37,877 bases of DNA from Methanosarcina sp. (GTDB lineage Archaea; Halobacteriota; Methanosarcinia; Methanosarcinales; Methanosarcinaceae). Positions within the stretch are counted from its first letter, which is position 1. Each line of letters opens with the position of its first letter. The position numbers and the translations under genes were made by a program. The notes below the pieces were generated by a model. That model did not search any database, was not told the origin of the DNA, and saw only the letters and a list, made by a program, of their open reading frames with translations. The stretch is from contig PLUB01000034.1 of the NCBI GenBank assembly GCA_003164755.1, positions 1 to 37,877 on the forward strand, read 5' to 3'. Of this stretch, positions 17,613-26,569 are shown one piece after another.

Positions 17613-18401
17613 TTGGTTAGATTCTCCTTTTAGTACTCATTTATCCAGAATAAATTTCAGCTTTTTGTTTATTTTATTAAACACATTCAAAGCAATGAAA
17701 AGTCGGGATTCTTTGTCGAATCTCATGTGCATAACCGGTAATTGTTTGGTGATCTTTTAATATTTAAGGAATTTGTCTAAAGATCAAAAATTGCTTTAAA
17801 TGCCGGTAATTAATTGGTGACTTAATAGTATTTATAAATTTGTATTATATCCTGATTTGTCAAATGTCCTTCTATTCTGTTTTTATAAAAATTTCGTAAG
17901 CTAGTTAGTATCCTATAAAAACTCGATAAAACATCATTAATAGGCTTTTTATAGTCATGATTGTTAAATGTTGGAAACCTTAAAATATTTGAAAATTATC
18001 TTTCTATTTTATATCATCTCGAATACAGGCAATTTACAGGAGACGTAATTATATTTAAATATTTTTGTTTTATAACCAAATTTTTTATGTCTTATCGGTG
18101 ATATACTGGTGATGTAATATTATTTAAACATTTTTATATCATCTTCATATTTCTCTATATGTCCGGTATAAAACTGCATATTTGATTTTATTTAAATTTT
18201 CCTACGATGAAATATTGTGTTGGCATTGTTATTGGTATATCTTACCGTAGCAAAATTTGCTATGTTATTGACCTCAGAGCAAGATCAAACCATAACTATC
18301 CATCTTTGACCTTGATTACAATTGTTTGTTAAATATTTTAGTTTCAATAGATAATATTAAATATGGTTAATTAGGATATAGGGTACCTATTGGTAGATTC
18401 C
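17613..18401. repeat. degenerate repeats of about 68 bp with CCGGTAATT/GGTGA and TATA-like cores
   Basis: Five copies can be aligned, starting at CCGGTA or variants: 17735, 17803, 18026, 18095 and 18163. Spacing is 68, 223, 69 and 68 bases, so worn copies may fill the gap. Each has the order CCGGTAATT, TTGGTGA, TAATATTATTTAAA, T-run. No gene is seen. A 13-base dyad GGTA-TATCT-TACC lies at about 18235-18247, and a TTAAATAT TATA-like box sits at about 18358, before the PII-like gene. Confidence 0.55.
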
Positions 18402-18746
18402 ATGAAATACTTAAGTACAATGATAAGGCTAAAAAGACTTGATTCGGTAGCTTAAGAGCTTCAGAGAATTGAAGTTAATAGATTAACAGTATCCTACGTT
18501 TTTGGTTATGGTGTTCAAGGAGGACATCTAGAAACCGAAGCGATGAACTATGAAGCAAAGCTGCTCCAAAAAATCAGGCTTGAAGTCACAGCAAACTATG
18601 ATTTTCTGCAACCAACAATTGAACCAATAAAAAGAGGATCAATAAATAAGAACGAAGGAAACGTTGGAAACGGCAAAATCTACATGCTACCGCTTGAGGA
18701 TATCACAAGGATCTGCACGAATGAAAATGGACCTCATACTCTTTAA
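18402..18746 (+). pseudogene. PII/GlnK-like nitrogen regulator with in-frame TAA
   Basis: From ATG 18402 the frame reads MKYLSTMIRLKRLDSVA, then TAA at 18453, then ELQRIEVNRLTVSYVFGYGV, QGGHLETEAMNYEAKLLQKI and so on, ending GNVGNGKIYMLPLEDITRIC TNENG at TAA 18746. Without the stop it is a PII protein of normal length (114 codons). The C-terminal GDGKI/PxED motif is present as GNGKIYMLPLED. The T-loop QGGHLETEAMNYEA lacks the usual KGxxExYRG and its Tyr, so uridylylation-type control is unlikely. It lies 13 bases before amt, the usual GlnK-Amt arrangement. An alternative is a shortened product from ATG 18543. Nonsense mutation or sequence error are both possible. Confidence 0.7.
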
Positions 18747-18759
18747 GTTGTGATCGAAA

Positions 18760-19953
18760 ATGACTATTGTAGCAGCAGATACTGGCTGGATGTTGATTTC
18801 ATCGGCACTTGTATTATTAATGGTTCCAGGGCTTGCATTATTCTATGGTGGGCTGGTCCAGCGTAAAAATGTCTTGAGCAGCATGATGCATTCATTTGTT
18901 GCGATGGGTGTCATAGCCATTGAATGGGTGGTAATAGGTTATTCGCTTGCTTTTGGAACCGGGAACTGGTTTATAGGCGGCCTTGGACACGTATTTTTGA
19001 GAGACATCAATCTTTACTCAGTAACAGGTACCATTCCCACATATGCATTTATTGCGTTTCAGGGTATGTTTGCAATAATTACCCCTGCACTTATTTCAGG
19101 TGCGATTGTGGGACGTATCAAATTCAAGTCCTACATCACATTCATCTTATTATGGGGTATCATTGTCTATGCACCTATCTGTCACTGGGTCTGGGGCGGC
19201 GGATTTCTCACAAATAAAGCCCTCGATTTTGCAGGCGGCACTGTTGTCCATATATCATCAGGCATCTCCTCCCTTGCACTTTTGACTTATCTCGGAAAGA
19301 GGAGGGGATACGGGATTGATTCAATTAAACCTCACAATGTTACTCTCACCCTTATTGGTGCAGGGCTTCTCTGGTTTGGATGGTTTGGGTTCAATGCCGG
19401 TTCTGCCCTTGCTGCAAATGAGGTTGCAGCGGTTGCATTTCTGACCACCCTAGTGGCACCAGCAGCTGCAGGGCTTTGCTGGATGGCTCTGGAATGGCAT
19501 CACTTAGGACATCCTACTTCTCTTGGCTTTTCAACTGGAGTTCTGGCTGGATTAGTTGCAATCACTCCTGCAGCTGGTTTTGTCACACCTGTGGCAGCGA
19601 TTACCATCGGTCTGATAGCTGGTATAATATGTTATACAGCTGTGGAACTCAAAGGAAGGTTTGGATATGATGATTCACTTGATGTTTTCGGAGTCCATGG
19701 GGTCGGAGGAATGACAGGAGCGCTTTTAACTGGCATATTTGCCAGCATTGGAGCTACAGGTCTCCTTCTAGGCAATTCCAGCCAGTTGGTGACTCAGCTT
19801 GAAGGTGTCGTTGCCTCAGCTGTATATGCATCTGTCTGCACACTGATTATCGGATTTGTGATCAATAAGACGATGGGCCTTAAAGTTAGTGAAAGTGAAG
19901 AAAATATCGGGCTTGACCAGACACAGCATGGTGAGGTCGCATATAATATTTGA
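18760..19953 (+). CDS. amt: ammonium transporter (Amt/MEP family)
   Basis: The 397-residue product has about eleven membrane helices and full family signatures: MVPGLALFYGGLVQRKNVLS, FQGMFAIITPALISGAIVGR (Phe gate at 104), VYAPICHWVWGGGF, ALDFAGGTVVHISSGISSL (Asp 156-157 region; first pore His 164) and DVFGVHGVGGMTGALLTG (second pore His 313). It forms a trimeric NH4+/NH3 channel in the cell membrane. GTGATC six bases before ATG pairs with the archaeal 16S end. The upstream gene is a broken PII homologue, which would normally close the pore when nitrogen is plentiful; the T-loop-altered partner may do so differently or not at all. Intact. Confidence 0.95.
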   Translation: MTIVAADTGWMLISSALVLLMVPGLALFYGGLVQRKNVLSSMMHSFVAMGVIAIEWVVIGYSLAFGTGNWFIGGLGHVFLRDINLYSVTGTIPTYAFIAFQGMFAIITPALISGAIVGRIKFKSYITFILLWGIIVYAPICHWVWGGGFLTNKALDFAGGTVVHISSGISSLALLTYLGKRRGYGIDSIKPHNVTLTLIGAGLLWFGWFGFNAGSALAANEVAAVAFLTTLVAPAAAGLCWMALEWHHLGHPTSLGFSTGVLAGLVAITPAAGFVTPVAAITIGLIAGIICYTAVELKGRFGYDDSLDVFGVHGVGGMTGALLTGIFASIGATGLLLGNSSQLVTQLEGVVASAVYASVCTLIIGFVINKTMGLKVSESEENIGLDQTQHGEVAYNI

Positions 19954-20894
19954 TGACAGGTAAACCTTTTACCTGTATTTTTGTAAATTTTATGTACCCT
20001 ATGAAAATCATATCACAATCTTGTGAGAATTTCAATTATGGGTCGAAAATAATCATTGCCATAAAATTAATACATTTTTTTTTGTCAATCCGACATTCCT
20101 CAAATATACACGATGTAGAATTTGTTCATCTATCTGTCCACTATTATCCATCGAAAGTTAGATTAATTCTGAAGCTACTGTCATATTCAGAAAAATAGAT
20201 GGCGTTCTCGTGCACATCTGGGAGAGAGGGTTAGTTATTCCAAAGTTTTCCATATTATTTTATACTAATTTGGTCTTTCTCCGAACCCACTTACTCTATG
20301 AGTTATTTTTAAATTGGATTTCAGGTTGTGAAAGTCAGTTACTAAAATTGTGAAAAAAATACTTGCTCTCAATTCTGACCAAAAAAGTTAATCTAGTTTT
20401 TTCCACATTTTTCGGTATAATTAATAACTATCCACATTGCAGCTTCAGTAAGCCTTCAGTTCAATCTCCTTCCAAAATCACTATAATGCTACTAAGGGCT
20501 CGATATACTTTGATCTGGAAATAGATATCAACAAACTTGGTTAAACTCAAATTTGATATTTGGGTCGTTTTTATACAGTAATACGTTATCTGAGGTGTGC
20601 TTAAGTCAAAAACTGACTTATCCAACTAGATTTTGCAAAGGGCGGTTATATTTAGTAGTTTCGGTATCATTTAACATAATTGGAAATGATTTTAAGAAAA
20701 GTATTCTGGTTGTAACTTAGTATATCACTTTAAATTGTTGCCAGTTTTGATGGAAAGTTCAATCTCATATACTTCAAAAATTAGAAATCAATCTGGGACC
20801 TAAAGTTTGTTTTAGTTTGCCACTAAGTAGTGTTTCAAACATTTTATCTAAATTTTCATGGAAAGGGAAATATTGAAGTGTATCAAAAAGTAGT
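19954..20894. other. intergenic stretch containing repeat copy B
   Basis: Apart from the repeat at 20109-20233 I find no gene or convincing structure. Frames are short and AT-rich. Confidence 0.4.
20109..20233 (+). repeat. 127-bp dispersed repeat, copy B
   Basis: This is the second copy of 14860-14986, in the same orientation. It lies about 155 bases after the end of amt. Recombination between direct copies would excise the block from PP2C through amt. Confidence 0.7.
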
Positions 20895-20963
20895 TCACAC
20901 AGATTTCCCTTTGATATCTTTCCCTAGATAGTTCTCAAGGAATTCGGTGTCACAAAAAAGCGA

Positions 20964-22511
20964 TTAGGAGTCTTCCGGAATCGGTTTTTCGTCGTCGAGT
21001 TTTGACAACTCGGCATCGAACTCATCAATACTCTCATCTTCAGGGTCATTTGCAGGCAATTCGTGGCTTTGACGCCATGCAATAACACTGTTTTTTCTTA
21101 CTTTGAGTATTTCCGCAACTCTACCATCTGACAGCCCCAAGTCATATAGTTCACGCATTTCCCAGTGTCTTCTTCCACGGTTCGGCGCGAGCCCTAGATG
21201 GTGGCGTATTCTGAAGACAGCTGATTGAGAAATGTTGATAATTTTACCAATCTTAGCATCGCTCATGCCAGCGTGATATAGCTGTTTTAACTCATCAATG
21301 TCAATGTCTTTTCGTCTGTTTTGTCTAGGCATCTGCTTCTGCTTGTATAGCCCAAGACAGCGGCGGCGGTTGGAAATTGTCCTGTCACAAACTCCAAAAA
21401 CTTTGCCGATCTCAGCATCGCTAAGACCTTTGGCAAAGAGCTGTTTAAGCTCATCGACATTTATTTTTTTCAATGTGTGTCTTGACACAACTATTTTCTT
21501 CTTTAGCACTTTTCCTACAAGATTTTCCAAAAATTCCGTATCACAAAAAAGAGACTCTGAGTCTAGTCGAGTTGGCTCATTTTCTGTAGGTTTTAACAAC
21601 TCAGCATCAAGTGCATCAATGAGCGCATCATCTTGGTTATTTGGGGGAAGTTCGTGATTTCGACGCCATGCAGCAACTTTTTGTTTTCTTCCTTTAAGTA
21701 TTCTCGCAATTTGTCCATCTGACATCCCTGCATCATAAAGTTTTAGTTTTTTTTCGTGGGAACGTACCTGATTCTGTGCAAATCCTAAATTGTGGCGTAT
21801 TTCTTTTACCTTCTCACAATGTACCCCAAGTACTTTGCTGATCTTTTTATCAGTCATTCCTTCTGAATACAGCTTTTTCAATTCATCCACGTTTATATTG
21901 TCTAAACTGGTCTGCTGCTTGCGTCGAGATAAACCTAAATCCCGGCGTCTTTCATAAACTGTATAAGCACTAACGTCAAAAACGGTTCCAATTTCTTTAT
22001 CTGTACGCCCTTCGGAAAAGAGATGTTTTAATTTATCAATGTCAAAGTGTTTCTTACCTAATGCCTGTGGTGGCAGTCCTAAATCATGACGTATTTTACG
22101 TGCTGTGTCACGGCATATACTAAGAGCATTTGCGATTTTTCTATCATTCAAGCCTTCAGAATGAAGTTTTTGGAATTTTTCGATGTTAAAAGCTGAGCGT
22201 TTCCACTTTTTACATCTGGATAAGCCAAGATTTTTGCGGTATTTTAAGATCGTTTTATTACTTACGTCAAAAACTGACCCAATCTGTTTGTCGGTAAGAC
22301 CTTTCGCATAAAGCCTTTTGAGTTCATCATTATCTATAACTGTGGATACTACGGGTTTTCGACCTATCGCGAGTGATTTGAGACCTAAATCGCAGCGTAT
22401 TTTGCGTGCAGTTTCTTGAGAAAAGCCTAGAGAGTTGCCGATTTCTTTGTTGGTCATGCCTTTAGCATGGAGCCTTTTGAACTCTTTTATATCGACATTT
22501 ATTTTTTTCAA
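20964..22511 (-). CDS. nine-unit helix-turn-helix array protein
   Basis: The chain is nine HTH units of about 39 residues, numbering from GTG 22520: 7-47, 61-100, 111-149, 159-197, 209-247, 254-291, 353-391, 406-444 and 451-488. A typical unit is DELKRLYAKGLTDKQIGSVF followed by DVSNKTILKYRKNLGL. Units fall in three types: A (xxIRxxLGL; 1,3,5,8), B (FDVS...R..LGL; 2,4,7) and C (shorter, AWRxxHELP; 6,9). The block B-A-C plus acidic linker occurs twice (4-6 and 7-9). I prefer TTG 22509-22511, with AAGGTG upstream, over GTG 22520. It is presumably a DNA-binding protein; the units resemble resolvase/homeodomain-like HTH. Beyond the TAA at 20964 the frame goes on 22 codons (SLFCDTEFLEN), copying residues 323-333, so the end was cut by a stop. 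Confidence 0.75.
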   Translation of the reverse strand: MKKINVDIKEFKRLHAKGMTNKEIGNSLGFSQETARKIRCDLGLKSLAIGRKPVVSTVIDNDELKRLYAKGLTDKQIGSVFDVSNKTILKYRKNLGLSRCKKWKRSAFNIEKFQKLHSEGLNDRKIANALSICRDTARKIRHDLGLPPQALGKKHFDIDKLKHLFSEGRTDKEIGTVFDVSAYTVYERRRDLGLSRRKQQTSLDNINVDELKKLYSEGMTDKKISKVLGVHCEKVKEIRHNLGFAQNQVRSHEKKLKLYDAGMSDGQIARILKGRKQKVAAWRRNHELPPNNQDDALIDALDAELLKPTENEPTRLDSESLFCDTEFLENLVGKVLKKKIVVSRHTLKKINVDELKQLFAKGLSDAEIGKVFGVCDRTISNRRRCLGLYKQKQMPRQNRRKDIDIDELKQLYHAGMSDAKIGKIINISQSAVFRIRHHLGLAPNRGRRHWEMRELYDLGLSDGRVAEILKVRKNSVIAWRQSHELPANDPEDESIDEFDAELSKLDDEKPIPEDS

Positions 22512-22520
22512 TCTGCACAC

Positions 22521-23574
22521 CTTAATAATTAGAATTACCTTTCACCTGGGAAAATTAAATTGGGTTTCTTGTACTAGAAAAATGAGTAAAAATTTTATTA
22601 CACATTAAATAAGTTGAGTTGTTCTCTTGATCTGTTTTACAGACGTGCCTAATTTATTGGTTTATACTTTGGGAGCACTGTAGGTCATGAATACCCATAT
22701 CCTTCAGGTTGGAGTAAAGTGAATCCTATCTAACTTTTATTTAGTTCTATCAAATAAGGTTGGAAGTGATTATTTAGGGATCACAAGGTACGTCGAAAGC
22801 GACTTTCAATCGCATAGTTTAGGTGAATCTTACTAAGTAGACGGGATTATTTATGAGAATACTAAGCGTAGGATTGGAGTTATCTCATCTTTAGAGTTGG
22901 GTGATCACATAAAATTTGATTTTAGTCAGAGTTATCAGCGCTATCCTTCTTACTTATATTTATATATGGGTTATTAAGATAAATACTTCCTTTTTCTGAT
23001 ATATTGGTATAAATAAGTTTTGCTCAATTTAATAGGGGGAATTTCGATAAATTTCCGATTTAAACAAATTCTTCTATAGGTTCTATAAACAAGCATCCAA
23101 AAATTAAAGTTTATTAAATCTTCTAGGATATCTCACTTCTACATCAATATAAAGTTATATATATTGGTAACTTAGAAATAGGGTACCGTCTTCCTGTATC
23201 CAATGGAAGTATGTAAAGGAACAAGGAAAATATGGGACAAATAGTAATCTATTGAAAAAGTAGTATTGGAAAATCACCACCTTGCAAAACCCTACCGCGT
23301 CCCTTATAACCGTGAGAACTAAATTTCTTCCTATTAGGATGCAGCCATAAAGTAGGCCCTACAGAATGCCTGAGTAGTAACCCAGAAATTATTGAAAACA
23401 AAACTTATAGTTACCGTCATTGTTTATACAATAATGTTCTTGTATATTTATAAAAGTCTAAATTTTATAAAGGATTGTTACATTAACTTCAATAACTTGG
23501 TTTTGAAACTCAATCTCTGAATCAGCTCATAAAATTTTACGCTGGCTGAGAATGGATATTTATAGAGCAATGAG
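22521..23574. other. 1.05-kb intergenic stretch
   Basis: No long frame is present. TATATATATTGG at 23157-23165 and a GGGTACC at 23181 resemble promoter-region strings near 18380. Short worn frames at 23190-23400 (for example GCSHKVGPTECLSSNPEIIE) hint at a lost gene but are not recognisable. Confidence 0.35.
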
Positions 23575-24555
23575 ATGCCTGTGATGTTTAAAGAGAGCGA
23601 AATAGTCTGTGGATATAGAATATTAAAGTGTCTTGGTAAGGGGGGATTTAGTCAGATATACAAGGCTAGTGCCCCAGATGGTAACACTGTTATACTTAAG
23701 TTTCCAGATCTTTCTTTCATCAGCGATCCGGCTACATACGAGCGATTTCGGCGAGAATTCGCTATTGGACAAAAGTTAAATCATCCTGCAATTCCTAGAG
23801 CTAGAGACCTTGTGGAAAGTTCTGATGGTTTATTTCTTGTTTTAAACTATATAGAAGGTAAATCACTCCGTGCCTTCATCAGCGACAATGCTCCATTGAC
23901 TCTTAACGAAGCACTCTTGATAGCCGACCAACTTGTTGAAGCAGTCGATTATCTCCATGCTCATGGAGTTTGTCATCGTGATTTGAAACCAGAGAATATC
24001 ATTATTGGACCGAATGGTAGACTCCATATTATTGACTTTGGCAGTTCTCTACTTGAGGGTAGCCGGCGTGTGACATGGAGATTCGGTTCAGATACCTTTG
24101 GAACACCTGATTATATGGCACCTGAGCAGATACAGGGGAAACGTGGAGATGTGCGTACTGATGTTTACGCACTTGGAATTATTTTATATGAGCTACTAAC
24201 TGGAACGGTGCCATTTCATGGAGACAATGCCCTTTCTGTAATGAACCAACATCTAACGGCAATTCCTATCTCGCCTCATAAGCTTCAACCATCAATTCCT
24301 CTTGAAATTGAAGCTATAATACTTAAGTCAATACGCCGGAATCCTGATGAGAGATATCAGTTTGCTAGTGAACTTCTGAATGATTTGAAGCATTTTTCAG
24401 ATATCGACTTATCCCAATTCCCAAAGGATCCAGAACTAAAAGTAACTAGTATGCTAACTGATCGTCAAATATGGATCGGAACGTTCCTTATTTTTATTGT
24501 ATTTTTAATACTTACAGCATTTATTGCGTTAGTTACCAATCTGATGCAGCACTAA
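23575..24555 (+). CDS. Hanks-type Ser/Thr protein kinase with C-terminal membrane anchor
   Basis: The kinase domain spans about residues 12-270 of 326. It shows the glycine loop GKGGFSQIY (21-29), Lys42 in VILKFP, Glu61 of the C-helix, catalytic HRDLKPEN (134-141), DFG (154-156), MAPEQ (181-185), DVYALGIILYELLTG and a final NPDERYQ. All catalytic residues are present, so it should be active. Residues 300-321 form one hydrophobic helix, placing the kinase at the cytoplasmic membrane face with no external sensor domain. ATG 23584 is a possible second start. It stands alone, 8 kb from the PP2C gene; the two could be partners. The close likeness to bacterial PknB-type kinases suggests acquisition from bacteria. 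Confidence 0.93.
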   Translation: MPVMFKESEIVCGYRILKCLGKGGFSQIYKASAPDGNTVILKFPDLSFISDPATYERFRREFAIGQKLNHPAIPRARDLVESSDGLFLVLNYIEGKSLRAFISDNAPLTLNEALLIADQLVEAVDYLHAHGVCHRDLKPENIIIGPNGRLHIIDFGSSLLEGSRRVTWRFGSDTFGTPDYMAPEQIQGKRGDVRTDVYALGIILYELLTGTVPFHGDNALSVMNQHLTAIPISPHKLQPSIPLEIEAIILKSIRRNPDERYQFASELLNDLKHFSDIDLSQFPKDPELKVTSMLTDRQIWIGTFLIFIVFLILTAFIALVTNLMQH

Positions 24556-25720
24556 TAGAGTAAAGTTGCTTGTGCATAGATCGTCAAACATATAATGGTT
24601 AAAGAATATACCTTCTTTAGATATTTTGTAACTATCTCGTCTAGCTTATATCAATTCAAAACTCAAAATAAGATATTTCAAGAATCTATCCTTTGTTCTG
24701 GGATAAATACCACTTGATATGATTATCTTAATGTGATTATAGGGATATTTTGGTATAGGATAGTCTATAAAAATCTGATAATCCAACGTAATAGAATACA
24801 TAGGTGTAGAATGCATCTATAAAAGTGTAAAGGCCTTAAACCTAGAAACAGGGAATGGCTACATAGTACCAGCTACTAGAGAAAATCTTTTTAAAGCAAA
24901 GCGTTTCAACATCAAATAGTTATAATTTATTAATAGGAACCTATTTATATGGCAAAGTTTGACTCATTTTACTGTGAAATAACTATATTAAATTCTTAAA
25001 TCAGTTGGGAATAAAATTACTGAAATATAATATACAGTTTTCGGAGCATATTTCATACTTAAGTAATTATTAATTTAAAATTCTTATTTTATAGCAATGG
25101 GATGATCTTTCTACTTTGAACTTGAGAATCAATATATTGGTCGAATTTTTGGTAAATTTCTTTTTTCCTGACCAAATGCACATAGTGCCATAGTTTCTTC
25201 TTCAGAAAAAGGATTCTTGATAACTGTAAAGGATAGTAAATATTGAAACAGTTGGCAAATTTTCTTTATTACCTTGATTTAAAAAAACGAGACTGATTCA
25301 GAGTTATATTTTTATCTATTAAAGAACCTGAAAATTCAAACGCGATAAATTTCAAAAGAGAAGCAAAAAGGAGAATCAGGATCAAAAAAGGAAGTTTGAA
25401 AAGCGAAATCCAATTTCAAATTTTGAATATAACTTTCATCTACTCAATAGATAGGGATTATGATCTGATCAAAAGATCTAACATAAAAGTAAATAACTTC
25501 ATAAATTTCAGGTATATTTCTCCTAAAACGAAAGTAGTTTATAAAGATAATGGATAATTTGGATAAAAATCAAACAGTATGATATAAAAATAAAAAAGCT
25601 ACTAAACTAATCTAGTGCAATGAGTGATATAATTAGGAGATTGCAGCACCGATGAAGTAGAGTTAGTCATACATAATAAGGTGAAAAATCCTTATCTTGA
25701 ACACCTTTTTGCTTAAAAAC
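24556..25720. other. 1.16-kb intergenic stretch with one coding relic
   Basis: On the minus strand at 25129-25239 a frame reads LLSFTVIKNPFSEEETMALC and AFGQEKRNLPKIRPIY before TGA 25129; this looks like part of a real soluble protein but has no start and is not recognised. The rest is AT-rich without a gene. Confidence 0.35.
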
Positions 25721-26050
25721 TTATTTCCAAGCTTCATCAGTTCTTACTTTTGCCACCATTTCAACCGGTAGGATAAATATCTTTCCATCGCCGAACTTTC
25801 CAGTCCTTCCAGCAGTTCGTATTGTTGAAATAATAGTATCTACCTCTTGGTCTTTTACCACTATCTCAAGCATAATCTTCGGCAGTGTATCGACTTCGAC
25901 TTTCTTTCCTCTGTGTTCGAGGATTATACCTTTTTGCTCCCCCCTGCCAGTAATCTCAAAAATGCTCATGGCAATGAAACCCTTCTCCTCGAGAGCCTTT
26001 TTTACATCATCCATTTTCTCTGCCCGTATTATTGCTTGTACCATCTTCAT
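25721..26050 (-). CDS. PII-family protein, NifI1-like
   Basis: The 109-residue product has PII topology: MKMVQAIIRAEKMDDVKKAL, EEKGFIAMSIFEITGRGEQK, GI (T-loop start), then DTLPKIMLEIVVKDQEVDTI and the C-terminal signature GKFGDGKIFILPVE. The T-loop segment GIILEHRGKKVEVD is short, as in NifI proteins of methanogens rather than GlnK. NifI1/NifI2 normally sit inside nif operons and inhibit nitrogenase when ammonium appears; here there is no nitrogenase gene on either side, so another target is likely. The start is followed well upstream by AGTAAAGAGAAG-type purine-rich DNA. Intact. Confidence 0.85.
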   Translation of the reverse strand: MKMVQAIIRAEKMDDVKKALEEKGFIAMSIFEITGRGEQKGIILEHRGKKVEVDTLPKIMLEIVVKDQEVDTIISTIRTAGRTGKFGDGKIFILPVEMVAKVRTDEAWK

Positions 26051-26181
26051 AAAATCAACTTCTCTTTACTTAATCGCTATATATCCAAATGAATGTTATT
26101 TCCAGTTATAAGTCTTTATATATCTCAAAAAGGTGATATCCCAAATTAATTTTACAAATAAAGTAATTATGCTTATATAGT

Positions 26182-26430
26182 TTACTTAATGCAAAAAATT
26201 GCATCTTCTAGGTTTCCCACCTTGAAAAGGTTAATCTTGGAGGAGCTGTTTTTGTAGAGACTTATTTTAAAAGAGCGAGTCTTATAGGGGCTCAATTTGA
26301 ATGAGCTAATCTTACGGTGGCTAACTTTTTTAAGGTTAGCTTTTATGGGATTAGCTTCTTTAAGGTCAGCCATCTCCCTAAAGGTTAACTTCTGTAAGTC
26401 GATCTTGCAATAATCCCATTCATTTATCAT
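26182..26430. pseudogene. scrambled pentapeptide-repeat gene (two opposed fragments)
   Basis: Plus-strand DNA at about 26218-26325 reads NLGGAVFVETYFKRASLIGA, QFE, stop, ANLTVANFF: worn A(N/D)LXX repeats. Minus-strand DNA from ATG 26428-26430 to about 26330 reads KIDLQKLTFREMADLKEANP and IKANLKK: also pentapeptide repeats. The long minus frame through both parts is therefore half gene and half antisense of repeat DNA. The two halves meet at GCTAAC...GTTAGC near 26319-26340. An inversion between repeat units of one gene, or fusion of two, would explain it. Related to the intact gene at 7355-7933. Confidence 0.55.
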
Positions 26431-26569
26431 GAATTTTTGTCCTTTATCAAATGTGAACTAAAAAACATTATCAACTTGAAAAGATATCTTCTGTTTAGTG
26501 GTGGATAATGGTCCGCATCATGAAAATAATTCGGAAAGTTTTAGGATCACGCAAAGAATAGTTTCTGAA

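Noticed and set aside
18231..18247. GGTA-N5-TACC as an NrpR nitrogen operator
   Set aside because: Methanosarcina-type NrpR sites, as I recall, have six bases between the halves, and this site lies about 155 bases before the PII start; too weak to call.
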